Of a stretch of 64,000 nucleotides of DNA, positions 1 through 9,581 are shown in pieces (positions within the stretch are counted from its first letter, which is position 1; the number at the start of each line of letters is the position of its first letter). The DNA is from Saitoella complicata NRRL Y-17804 (taxonomy: Eukaryota > Ascomycota > Saitoellomycetes > Saitoellales > Saitoellaceae), in the NCBI RefSeq assembly GCF_001661265.1, contig NW_017566997.1:372001-436000 (forward strand), given 5' to 3'. The position numbers were made by a program, and so were the translations under genes. Below the pieces are notes generated by a model, which did not search any database, was not told the origin of the DNA, and saw only the letters and a program-made list of their open reading frames with translations.

Positions 1-436
1 TGATATGAGGCAGATGAATCAAGAGTATCTTCTTCCCGTCTGTGATCTGGATCATGGAGACTTTGTGTGTGATATTCTTCCGCCGTTGCGGACGCCACTC
101 ACAATCAAAGCCGAATGTTGTGCCACGTAACGAACCGAGAGCCCTATCTAGCTCGGTTGTATTGCGAATGTACTCAAATTTGCATGTTGATGGGTACTCG
201 AACGACGGTAGATTTGTAGCGCTCTTCACTTCCTTTACACCCATCTCACCAAGTGGGGGTTGTCGTTGTGTAATGGCAGGCATGGGAGACTTTGGCCGCG
301 AAATACGGTCGAAGGCTGCGAAAGATGGAGGGAGTGGACTTGACGCAGTGGCTGTAGTGGTGTAGAAACCGCGAGTAGGAGTCGCGAGATGGAGATGTTT
401 CGAAAGTATTGAAAAACGGAGACGCAACAAGCTCAT
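1..436 (-). CDS. 3'-5' exonuclease (DnaQ/WRN-type), 5' part, probably mitochondrial
   Basis: Partial gene running off the left edge. The ATG is at 436-434 and the frame is open to position 1 (about 145 residues seen). The N-terminus reads MSLLRLRFSILSKHL and is rich in Arg, Ser and Leu with no acidic residues early on, which is typical of a mitochondrial presequence; a Ser/Thr/Pro-rich linker follows. About 110 residues in comes FGFDCEWRP followed by VSMIQITDG. This is the first exonuclease motif (Asp-x-Glu metal ligands) and the following strand of the DEDD 3'-5' exonuclease fold used by WRN and RNase D-like enzymes. The later DEDD motifs lie outside the window. Exonuclease class is well supported; mitochondrial location is inferred from the presequence only. 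It is read in the same direction as the threonine aldolase gene upstream of it. Confidence 0.8.
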   Translation of the reverse strand, partial: MSLLRLRFSILSKHLHLATPTRGFYTTTATASSPLPPSFAAFDRISRPKSPMPAITQRQPPLGEMGVKEVKSATNLPSFEYPSTCKFEYIRNTTELDRALGSLRGTTFGFDCEWRPQRRKNITHKVSMIQITDGKKILLIHLPHI

Positions 437-695
437 GAAGATATGGGACAAAGGTGCGTGTTGAGAATGATCGTCTTGAAAGAGTAGTTCTATCGGCCTC
501 CTGAAGAAGGGGCCTTGCCTTGATGGCGGTGTTGAGTGTGTAGAGTAGGACGTACACGGACCTACACACCAAGTAATGCGCGGGCAAATTCGGCATGTGT
601 AGGTAACGTAGACAAAACAAAGGCCGGTAGGTGGTTGGAAATAATCAGAACCTTATCGTGAAAATACCAGCTTTGTTGCACAAGAACTAGGTTGT

Positions 696-1887
696 CTACG
701 TCTTGCCGTACGACCCGTAGGGCACACTAGCTCCTTTACTCGCTACATAATCCCTTTCCAAGGGTTCGGCAGGGCTTTGCTCTTTTAACTCCTTCAACAC
801 CGTTTTCAGCCTTTCAATAGCACTAGGGACAATCTGATGATGAAGAACAATCCTACCACCACCGACCCTTAGGCCAGCCTTCTCGGCAGCGAGTGCGAAA
901 GCTGACGGCTGAACACCCGCAGCCGCCAGGTCTATCCAGATCATATTGGTCTGCACAGGAAGCTGAAAAGTATATCCAAGGTCCATGAGTTCACCAGCCA
1001 GTTGCTTCGTCCGAGCATGTACCTCCCTAAGCTTACCGCCGAAGAAGACTTCTTCAATGGCAGTCCGAGCTGCACCTGCCATGATCCCTGTCTGCCGCAT
1101 TCCTCCGCCCATTGCTTTCCTGAACCACCGTGCCTTTTTGATGAAATCTGCAGGTCCTACGATAACACTGCCCATGGGAGCGCCAATTCCTTTGGAGAGG
1201 CAAAGTGACATGGAGTCAAAGTACGATCCGTAAGAGGCCATAGCGATGCCAGTAGCGGCACTGGCTTCCCACAACCTAGCACCATCTAAGTGAAGCTTGA
1301 TTCCTTCAGCCTTTGATAATCCAGCAATACGCTGAATCGCGGATAGGGGCATGATGGTTCCTCCAAGTGTATTCTCCAAGGAGATCACCTTTGTAGGCGC
1401 AGTATGGATATCATCGCCAAGGACGAGGCTGGCTTCAACATCTTCTGCTCTGAGATACACCCCGTTTGAGGGTGTCACTGGGCTTACCATCGCTTGACTG
1501 AGCATAGCCATAGCTCCGGCTTCCCATGCGTACACATGAGCCCGATGATCACAAAGAACGGAGTGTGGTGGTTGAGTTAACCATGTCCGTATACAGAGCT
1601 GATTGCCCATGGTACCTGTAGGTACAAAAAGGGCTGACTCTTTCCCTGTCAGATCGGCGACGAATTTCTCAAGCTCGCCAGTCGTGGAATCTTCATGATA
1701 GACATCATCTCCGACAGGGTAACCAGAAAGCGATGCAAGAATTGACGCAGTTGGCGTAGTTACAGTATCACCTGACATGGAAATAGTAAGCAGTTGAATC
1801 CCACAGTCACAGAAAGTCACATAACGTACTTCGAAAGTCGTAGCTCGGGGTCGGAGACGTTGCCGTTACACTGTCAACACCTGACAT
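696..1887 (-). CDS. GLY1: L-threonine / L-allo-threonine aldolase
   Basis: PLP enzyme splitting threonine into glycine and acetaldehyde, a cytosolic glycine source. There are two exons: 1887-1830 and 1771-696, with a 58-nt intron (GTACGT...CAG). The junction rebuilds FRSDTVTTPT, the N-terminal motif of the family; without splicing the Arg-Ser of that motif is lost. The product is 377 aa, the usual length. Visible motifs are the HLDGARLW aspartate site and SLCLSKGIGAPMGS, whose Lys (about residue 213) should hold PLP. The C-terminal 25 residues (ending PYGSYGKT) extend past the conserved fold. The downstream neighbour (exonuclease) and the upstream neighbour (RSE1) are on the same strand, with gaps of about 260 bp. 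Confidence in the family is high; substrate stereospecificity cannot be read from the sequence. Confidence 0.93.
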
Positions 1888-2152
1888 ATTCCGAACTGTT
1901 ATTCGCCGTAAGTTCACCGCTCGCGACTGCCTTGAGATGACCCTTGAGGTCCTTGGAAGATAACTCGTCATGGCCTGGATTTCGGGGTGCAGGCTTCAGC
2001 TGGTGTTCAGTGCGTCGTTGGACTTTGGCGCGCGCTAGGCAAACCTTATTTTCAATTGTACGCCTGGCTACATTAAGGAGCAAGGTTCGTTGTCCTTTCA
2101 AACATAGGTATAGATATTCTTTCTAATTCCATACCGACACGCTTCAACTGGC

Positions 2153-5100
2153 TTAGAACGCATATCGGATGCGCATATCCTCAATCTTCTTCTGTACTTC
2201 AGCAACCGTCCTGTCCAACTCCCCAGCAATCATCTGCTTCTTGTCATTTGGCAACAAAGCAAACCTTTCACAAAGATCACCATCAACAACGCTCTTGACT
2301 GGGACGTAGTAACCCCGGTACATCAAGTGATCTCGACCAGCCAACGGTGGATCCTCAGTCCTCATAAGACCTTCTAATTGCTGGAAGAAGTCGATATCCG
2401 CCTTGTCTTGGAATGGCGCAAAAACTCCCACAGAGCCCATCATACCCGTTGTCAGGAGGACATCACGTCCTCCAGCAACTAGCGCCGCCTTGTTGACCGA
2501 CGTCGGAATATCGTTGACGAAGACATGTGCAAGATTATGCAGCTTGTGCGGTGCTCCTTGCAACTTCGGCTTCTGATGCAGGAGTGTCGCGCCAGAAGAA
2601 TCCTTATCGGCCTCCTCAGATACATCCTTGGGAACACGTTCAACCCAGAAATTGCCAAATTTGTCACCGCCGGCAACGGTGTCGTAGTCTACCATGGTGG
2701 CAGCTGTGACCCATCTTGGCGTAGTGTCGTCGGCAAAGACAATCAATCGGTTGTCCTGGTACTTGTACACAGCGTACGATACAGAGTCCTGGATGTCACT
2801 GATAACGATCCTGCTGCCTTGTGACTGAAGTCGTACAATGAAGCTGGCCGCTGCTTCCAATAACTCGCACTTACGTAAGAGCTGTAGTTTACCGATGTCG
2901 TAAATCCGAAGTGTTTTCCCGACACCTGCAAGTAGGCGTCCCTGGAAGGAAATCAAGGCCATCGGAACTTCATCGGTCTTGGTTTTGTGCACCAACTCAA
3001 GTTCTCGTCCATCGTTCTTAAAACGATATACGTGGATGTAGCCACATGTCAGGGACCTTGGTGCCAACTGCAAGTCTTTGCCTGCACCAACAATCAAGTA
3101 CGGCTCCTCGCTTTGGTTTTTGAATACAGCCGTGCAAACACTGAAAGCAGCCTCGTTATCCTCCAACTCGATCTTGCTCAGGACTTGGCCCGCCGCCGGA
3201 TCCAGAACACTGATACACGATGCCCATTTACCCAAACCTGCCTTTGGCAACCCAAGCTGTGCCGGGGGGAGCGCATAGGCTTCCCCATTCTGCTTGCCTG
3301 AAAGAAGTTTCTGGCACTGCTGCAGCGAAAGAGCACCGTGGTCAGATTCCACGGTATAGAACAATGGCTGAGTAGGATGACGAACGAATCGTCTAGGCGT
3401 GTACGTCAACGGGATAGAGGTCTGCTTCAAGTTTTCGTTGAGTCGTTCAATGGTGAATATCCTGTTGCCGCAGTTAGCATATACTCAGAATAGGTGTCAC
3501 ACTTTCTGCCTACCTCAAGTTACTTCCTTGAACACCAACGATACCTTCAGGACATTGCTCACTTGAGAAGCTCCATCCGAACTCGAGTGGCTCGTATGAC
3601 AACGGCGTCAAGTGCAGAGAAGACTGATAGGTATAGCCCAACCAAGATCTTGACGAAAGCGCCAAAACTGCTCTCTGTCCTTGAATCCCAACGTTGAACA
3701 GCTTTACTGGCTTTGATCCCAGGAACCGGGTACGAGTGTCGGTTAACTGACCAGTCACTGGATCCAGAACCGTTCTCAAGTAGACACCGTTATACAGACC
3801 GATGTGCAGGAAGTTAGTCCATGCAGAATATGAGTCTTCTTGCGAGATGATGCACAAAGCGCTCGCTGGCGCACTCAATGCCTGGACACTCAAGCTCTCC
3901 AACGTATTGTCAGGATCGAGGGAAATGATTCGGACAGTGGAATCGTCACAGGCGACTGCCAAGAACGAGTACCGTTGGCGCCCTTCTGGGACTTCACCAA
4001 CAGCGAGCGCTGTTACAGTACCAGACATCTCCTTTCTCTCCTGGTACTCGTTCAAAGCACCTTCCGTGTCTAACTCGAAGTAAACCAACTCACCACTAGA
4101 AAGCGCGACGACGATCTGCCTAGTGTTCGTTGTGGCCTGCACGATCGTACGGTGCTGAGGGGCGGGCCACTCACTCACACCTCCATCCGCACGGATATGT
4201 CGGATGCCGCGAGGGTGAATCTGGACCAGCGCATCGTCGCCAAGCTGCTGCACTGCAATCGTAGGAACGTTCGACAAGAAACCACTCTCGGTAACTTCTT
4301 CGACGGTTTCACCGATGGAAAGGACCAAGGTGCCGTTCGTGAAGGACAGAACGATGTACGCATCATAGACATCACCAGATCGGAGCTTGGTGGTCCACAC
4401 GGCCGTTGGTGCGGCAGGCAGATCCGACGCGACGATCTCGCTTACATCCAATCCATGTCTCAGCGCCCGGAAAGTCGACCTCGCACCGCGTCCACAGATA
4501 GTGTAAATTTGTGGTGCATCTTCATCCCCAAGGTTGAGCACCTTTGCGTCTAGAATAGGGCTCATGCTCTCCATCTCATCCACCAGCAGCAAATTATCCA
4601 ATCCTCGAGGCTGGAAATACACTGGGTCATAGTTGAAGGCGTTCACCTCCGAATCTGCGCTCGTAAACTCGATCTCGTTATCATCATCGCCAAGCTTCTC
4701 GAACTGGTAGAGGTAGTGGTTGCTAGCCTCTGCAGCAACAAACAAGAATCCACTCTTCAAGATAACCAAACCACTTGCCACAGGAACGGTGTCAAAGTAT
4801 TTGATCCGTACAGCCTGTACGTCCTCGCCATCGTGATCCAAGGTGACCTTGAAGAGATCTCCATCCTCCGTCTGCAACAAGTAGAAGAAAGCCCCTCGCA
4901 TTTTATGCATCACACCAGCCACGATGAGTCTCTTCCTGTTCTTGTCCTCCAAAGCGCCCTGACGTCGTGGAATGGGGATTCGGTGTGCTCGCTTACCATG
5001 ATGACGGTAGACGATGGAGTCCTCTGAGCATACCAGAACACCAGATGGACCGTCCGTTCCTCCTGGGACAGCAAGTAACAGATTTGCTGATCGTTCCACC

Positions 5101-5801
5101 ACCTCGTTCCATCGTCTCACCACGTGGTTCAGACCAAGATCCAACTCGTAGTATACCAAAGTCTTTTGCACATCCTCGATCGCCCGACCCGTCGGATCCT
5201 GATCCACCTCGCCGTAGTCCACCTCCAGACACGCAAAAATAGGGTTCTCGTATCCCACATCAAGCCCAATTGACGCAAACATCAGCGTGTTCGCTTTGTG
5301 TGCCTCCAAGGGTGACGAAATAGTAAGGTTCGCCTGTGCATCGCGATTCAGAACGTAGACCAGCTTGTTCTTTTCCACCGAAGCAACCATACAGGCACGT
5401 CCCTTCGGATCAGTCGCCAAATATTGACCTGGAACCACTCGTCGCACTCCAGTCTTGCCGAATGTTTCCTGGTGTAGCTTCACGAATTTGTTGTTCTGCG
5501 GATTGTACTCCAAAATGACGATCCGTCCGGAATCGCTACCCACAATGATGTAATCCTTTGTTCCACCCGCTAATCTGAATGCCCTTAAACTTCGAATAAT
5601 ACCGAAAACATCATGCGAGAGAACTGTGTGCACCTTGCCTTGTGTTGGATCCGGCCGGAGAAGTTCGAGACGCGATCCGCGCGAGATGATGATCTCTTGA
5701 GTTTTCTGGCCGGAGAATTGTCCAATGATGGTATTGGTGATCTGCGTAGGCGGAAGGAGGGTGAGGGAGTAGAGGAAGAGGTCCGGAGCGATTGCGGCCA
5801 T
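2153..5801 (-). CDS. RSE1: SF3b splicing factor subunit Rse1 (SF3B3/SAP130)
   Basis: Large WD40-like beta-propeller scaffold of the SF3b part of U2 snRNP, needed for branch-site recognition. There are two exons: 5801-3514 and 3461-2153, joined across a 52-nt intron (GTAGGC...CAG). The joined frame reads through [18 protein letters not shown] and gives 1198 aa, the normal size of about 1200. The MMS1_N-like region occupies the first half and the CPSF_A domain the last 400 residues, with a [14 protein letters not shown] segment and the usual C-terminal [20 protein letters not shown]-like end. The start [15 protein letters not shown] matches the family start. DDB1 and CPSF160 share this architecture, but the N-terminus and the SF3B3-like C-terminus favour RSE1. 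Nothing unusual is seen. Confidence 0.95.
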
Positions 5802-6489
5802 GGTGAATCACGCAATTGATTTGGAAAGACGGTTGCGCAGAGACGGACAGTGCTTGGAATATGCGGCGAGACTGTCGTTCCAGTCCTGAAGGTCGCTCAC
5901 CGATGGCTGGTTTCCGGTACAATGCTCTCTGCTTCGAGGGCACTGTATGTTAACGTTACGGCGACCGGTGCGCGACCGCGTATGCGACCCCTGCATCACG
6001 TCAGTCGCCGGTATAAATTCGCAGAGTCGAACGCGAGATCCTTCAAATCTTCACAATTGCAACCAACATCCAAGTGTGCGTGCGATAGCAAAGGCTAGGA
6101 TAGTGCAATACAATCCATTCGAACCGCCTTCCATTTCCCCGATCATTCCCTCCAACATGTCTCTTGCCTCGCTCTGCAATGCCTTTCTATGACATCGCAT
6201 GAGCTGGATGCTCGCTAAACACGCTCCTCGGAGCATAGCTGAGTACGAGACTATATCGACGACTGCATCAGCGGTAGGTCGGCCATTGAGTACGGCGAGG
6301 TAGATGTTTTCTAGGTGACCTCATAGTCGTAATTATGGCTAGACACAGACTCAGTAACTTGGAGATCAATCTGTATTATTTCGAATCAAGAAGAAAGCTG
6401 GTATCACAAGAAAAACATCGTCGCCCCTTCCTAACGTCACAATTCCATCTTTGGTATATCGTCTACGCGTCTCAATACCATCCTGCATT
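5802..6489. other. Intergenic region between RSE1 and the CFEM gene, with a TATA box and a tiny ORF
   Basis: It holds the RSE1 promoter (RSE1 is read leftward from 5801) and the 3' flank of the CFEM gene. A plus-strand TATAAA lies at 6012-6017. It is followed by a C/A-rich leader-like stretch and an ATG in good context at 6157 that opens only 11 codons (6157-6192). This could be a start of a short or non-coding plus-strand transcript. No conserved protein is visible. Confidence 0.4.
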
Positions 6490-7163
6490 TTAGATCATCG
6501 CGGCCAACCCAGCGAGAACAACGGCACCGGCACCGACAGCGACGCCCTGAGCACCAGATAAACCGGTAGAGGATGCAGCAGCGGTAGCAGCAGAGGACGT
6601 CTTGGAGGCGACGGCACTGCTGGCCTTAGAGGTAGCAGCGGCGGCGCCAGAGGCATGGGAGGAAGCACTGGCCGCGGCGGACACAGCGCTGGAAACGGCG
6701 CTGGAAACGGCGCTGGAAACGGCGGAGCTGACAACTGCAGAGACGGAGGAAGAGTCGGTGACGGAAGCAGAAACAGCGGAGGCGACAACACTGCTGGGGG
6801 CAGCGGTAGCGGACGCAGCAATAGCGGAAGCGTCGAGACTCACACCGGCAGCGGCGCAGAGGGACTGAGCGGCGGAGATGGCGGCCTGCTGGTCGGAAGA
6901 GGAGCAGGAGGAGAAGATACATTCAGAGAGGGTGGTGAGGAAGCCGGTGGAGCCGCAAATACAGGCGACATCGGAAGAACTGCAGGCTGTGAGCTGAGTC
7001 AGCGACTCCTCCAAAAATGAGGACGTGGGAGAAGGGACGTACAAAGACTGCCAACTTGGGTAGCGAAACAGGTGGCCGCACAGGTAGGAAGACCAGAGAT
7101 CTGGGCGGAAGCGAGGGTAGCCGCACCGAGCGTGGCCAAGAGGGTGATAGTAGCAGCCTTCAT
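6490..7163 (-). CDS. CFEM-domain GPI-anchored cell-wall protein
   Basis: Secreted wall protein with the fungal eight-cysteine CFEM domain; several family members bind heme or act in adhesion and virulence. Exon 1 is 7163-7043 and exon 2 is 6986-6490. The 56-nt intron (GTACGT...CTGAC...CAG) is the only acceptor choice that keeps phase, and it gives a 205-aa product. Residues 1-21 are a signal peptide ending ATLASA. The CFEM follows with PTC, ATC, SC, VACIC, SEC, SSC and SLC, eight Cys in the right order including the D-x2-C-x-C core. Residues from about 90 are an Ala/Ser-rich stalk with tandem AVSS repeats. The C-terminus is a hydrophobic GPI-addition tail (VAVGAGAVVLAGLAAMI). Upstream in-frame codons before ATG 7163 add no signal peptide, so this start is preferred. 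It is divergent from the MFS gene. Confidence 0.9.
6685..6726 (-). repeat. 12-bp tandem repeat in the CFEM stalk
   Basis: Near-perfect direct repeats of 12 bp (plus-strand unit ggcgctggaaac), about 3.5 copies, coding for repeated Ala-Val-Ser-Ser on the minus strand. Such in-frame repeats can change copy number by replication slippage and alter stalk length. Confidence 0.85.
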
Positions 7164-7683
7164 CTTGAGTATAGAATTGATGGAAACAGCCAAAGGACGG
7201 CGGGGTCGAAAGGCCTTAAGTACCCACACCGCTACAATTACCCCTCGCGGCCGAGGCGAGACTTAAGGGATTTGATTGGCGTTGTTTGCGACATAGTAGA
7301 TGCGTTTAATCGAGTTCGGTGGTTTCGGTTGTTGTTTCGCCTAGCCTGGGGACGTTCGACATTGACGACCCAAAAGGGAAATACGCGATATGAGGAAGGA
7401 AACAGCGTTTAGAGCGAGAGTTGCTGACTGACTGGGAAAACATGTTGAAATCCAATTGAGCAACTGTGATGGACAGTCGTCCTATTGAGGGTCTTTAGGC
7501 GAGAGCACCGGCCGGTGTGTTTCACATCTTGTGCCGCAGCAAGACGCGGTATGGGGGGTCCTCCCCGTGCCGCTGTTAATTAATCAATACCACCTTTGAA
7601 ACGACGACCCTACCTTCACCAAAAACCCGTCTCTTCAACGTCTCTTGATCATTTGTTAAGGCGGTCGTCGTCGAGCAATCACA
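7164..7683. promoter_or_regulatory. Divergent promoter region, CFEM gene / MFS gene
   Basis: This 520-bp region separates the two divergently read genes and must hold both promoters. A TTAATTAA-type AT-rich patch is near 7577-7584, about 100 bp before the MFS ATG, and a pyrimidine-rich leader (aaacccgtctcttcaacg) follows it. I see no clear iron-regulatory HGATAR cluster. Other specific elements cannot be assigned by eye. Confidence 0.4.
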
Positions 7684-9363
7684 ATGGGGCTCTTTATCCT
7701 CGAGCCCAACCTCCCGCCGGGTTCGCATGTTCCGGGCACGACCCGCATGCTCGACCACAATTTCAGAGACCCTGAGTTGGTCGATGCCTCGGTAGCAGGT
7801 CTCAAACACGGTACCGGTCGCGATGCAGACGTCGTACTCGTCCCACAACCCAGCGAGGACCCGAATGATCCATTGAACTGGAGTTTGCCCTATAGGGATT
7901 TTGTGTTGTTTGTCTTATGTACGGCGAGTGTCATCGCCGCAGTCTCCTCGCCGATCTTGGCAACGAATTCGCTCCTACTTGTCTTCAAATTCGGGCATAC
8001 ATTTGACGATATCGCGGCGCTGACGGGGTACAATGTGCTTATGCTTGGTTTGGCTGCGCCATTCTACTCCGCCTCCTCCAGGGTCCTCGGGAAGCGTCAT
8101 GTGTATCTTTTGGGAACCATTCTCTTATTCGCTGGCTGCCTTTGGTCATCATTGGCAAATTCGTACAAATCATTTCTGGGATCACGCATCCTTCAGGGTG
8201 TCGGCATCTGTCCGTTCGAATGTCTGTTGTACACCACCATCGGAGACTTATATCACGTTCACCAGCGTGGAACAAGGGTGGCTCTCAGCACGATGGCGCT
8301 GTTCGGGTCAACATTTCTTACACCTGTCGTCACAGGGAAGTTGACGAAGGATCACGGCGGGAACATTCATTGGCCGTTCTACCTTTTGAGCGGATTTGCA
8401 GGATTGGCTATGGTCGCCGTTGCGGTCCTCGTTCCAGAGACTATTTTTGTGAGAGACAAGGCTTACGACACCGATATTGTCACTGAGGAGCATCTCAAAG
8501 CAAGTACAGAGCAAAGTGCTGTTGTACAAGAACAGTCCGAGAAGCCTGGCATAACTGCCACGGTTACCGCGCACCGGCAGGGATCTGATGCAAGCCTCCA
8601 AACGCAACGCAAGTCTTACTTGCAGAGTCTTCGCCTCTTCACTCCCTTGTGCTTACCCCTCCGCTTCTTCACCTTCCTCATCCGCCCCCTTCCTCTCCTG
8701 TTCATGCCTTCCATCTTCTGGGGTTGCCTCTCCTCAGGAAGTATGATCGCCTGGACGGTGATGCTCAGTGCCATCGTCGCAGAGCTATTCTCATTACCGC
8801 CGTTGTGGTTTGACGAAGCAAAGGTGGGATACATCTACGCGAGTCCCTTCACTGGTGCTGTAGTGGGCCTAGTGGTAGCCGGTATGTTGAGTGATTGGAG
8901 CGTCAAGTATCTCACGAGGAAGAACAACGATGTTTATGAGCCGGAATTCAGAATTCCCTTGATGGCGGGCAACCTCATTATCGGCTGTATGGGGTTGTTT
9001 GGGTTCGGCTTGTCGATGAAGGCTGGTGACAACTGGCCAGCACCGACCATCTTCTTCGGCTTGATGGTGTTTGGTCTCATCCTGGCGAGCACTTCATCTC
9101 TCGCTTACCTCATCGATGCTCATAGAGACTTGTCGACGGAGATCTTCGTCTGCTTGCTGTTGTTTAAGGGACTGCTGAGCTTCGGTCTGACATTGGTCGC
9201 ATATGACTGGGTGCTGAAGCGAGGTGTGAAGGAGATTTGTGTGGTCATGGGATGTGTTCAGATCGGGATATGCCTATTGTCCATTCCCATGTACGTGCTG
9301 GGCAAGAGGAACAGGGCATGGATGGCGAGGAATGACGTGCTGAAGAGCTTGAAGCTGAAGTAA
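7684..9363 (+). CDS. MFS transporter, DHA1-like, 12 TM
   Basis: Membrane exporter or importer of the major facilitator superfamily; intronless, 559 aa. A roughly 60-residue cytosolic N-terminus ends with DPNDPLNWSLPYRD, the fungal DHA1-family entry motif (NPxNWS). Six TM segments follow, and RVLGKRHVYLLG after TM2 resembles the MFS loop-2/3 signature. A charged central loop (residues about 255-300, with the E/Q-rich HLKASTEQSAVVQ part) leads into six more TM segments and ends IPMYVLGKRNRAWMARND. The substrate is unknown: relatives carry drugs, polyamines or small organics. The divergent neighbour is a CFEM protein, a family sometimes linked to heme or iron, but nothing in this protein itself points to siderophores. 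Confidence 0.88.
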   Translation: MGLFILEPNLPPGSHVPGTTRMLDHNFRDPELVDASVAGLKHGTGRDADVVLVPQPSEDPNDPLNWSLPYRDFVLFVLCTASVIAAVSSPILATNSLLLVFKFGHTFDDIAALTGYNVLMLGLAAPFYSASSRVLGKRHVYLLGTILLFAGCLWSSLANSYKSFLGSRILQGVGICPFECLLYTTIGDLYHVHQRGTRVALSTMALFGSTFLTPVVTGKLTKDHGGNIHWPFYLLSGFAGLAMVAVAVLVPETIFVRDKAYDTDIVTEEHLKASTEQSAVVQEQSEKPGITATVTAHRQGSDASLQTQRKSYLQSLRLFTPLCLPLRFFTFLIRPLPLLFMPSIFWGCLSSGSMIAWTVMLSAIVAELFSLPPLWFDEAKVGYIYASPFTGAVVGLVVAGMLSDWSVKYLTRKNNDVYEPEFRIPLMAGNLIIGCMGLFGFGLSMKAGDNWPAPTIFFGLMVFGLILASTSSLAYLIDAHRDLSTEIFVCLLLFKGLLSFGLTLVAYDWVLKRGVKEICVVMGCVQIGICLLSIPMYVLGKRNRAWMARNDVLKSLKLK

Positions 9364-9581
9364 TCATAATACCCTTGATATCCTAAAGTCTAATACGACT
9401 TATACAAACAGTTCAGTCAGGGTAGTTAAGGTTAAGGTTTCTGCTAGTGTTGGACTTGGCGAATCCAATTTGAACTGTAGCTAGAGTCTGCGCGCGCGTT
9501 CTCGAGGAATGGGGAAGGCCAAACACAACCCCACACAACCTCAACACCATACGTGTCTACCAGCTTAGGGGACTGCCGAGG

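Noticed and set aside
2525-2824. Plus-strand ORFs within RSE1
   Set aside because: Antisense frames of the conserved RSE1 C-terminal half.
7684-9363. Siderophore transporter identity for the MFS gene
   Set aside because: Twelve rather than fourteen TM segments and a DHA1-type N-terminal motif; CFEM adjacency alone is not enough.
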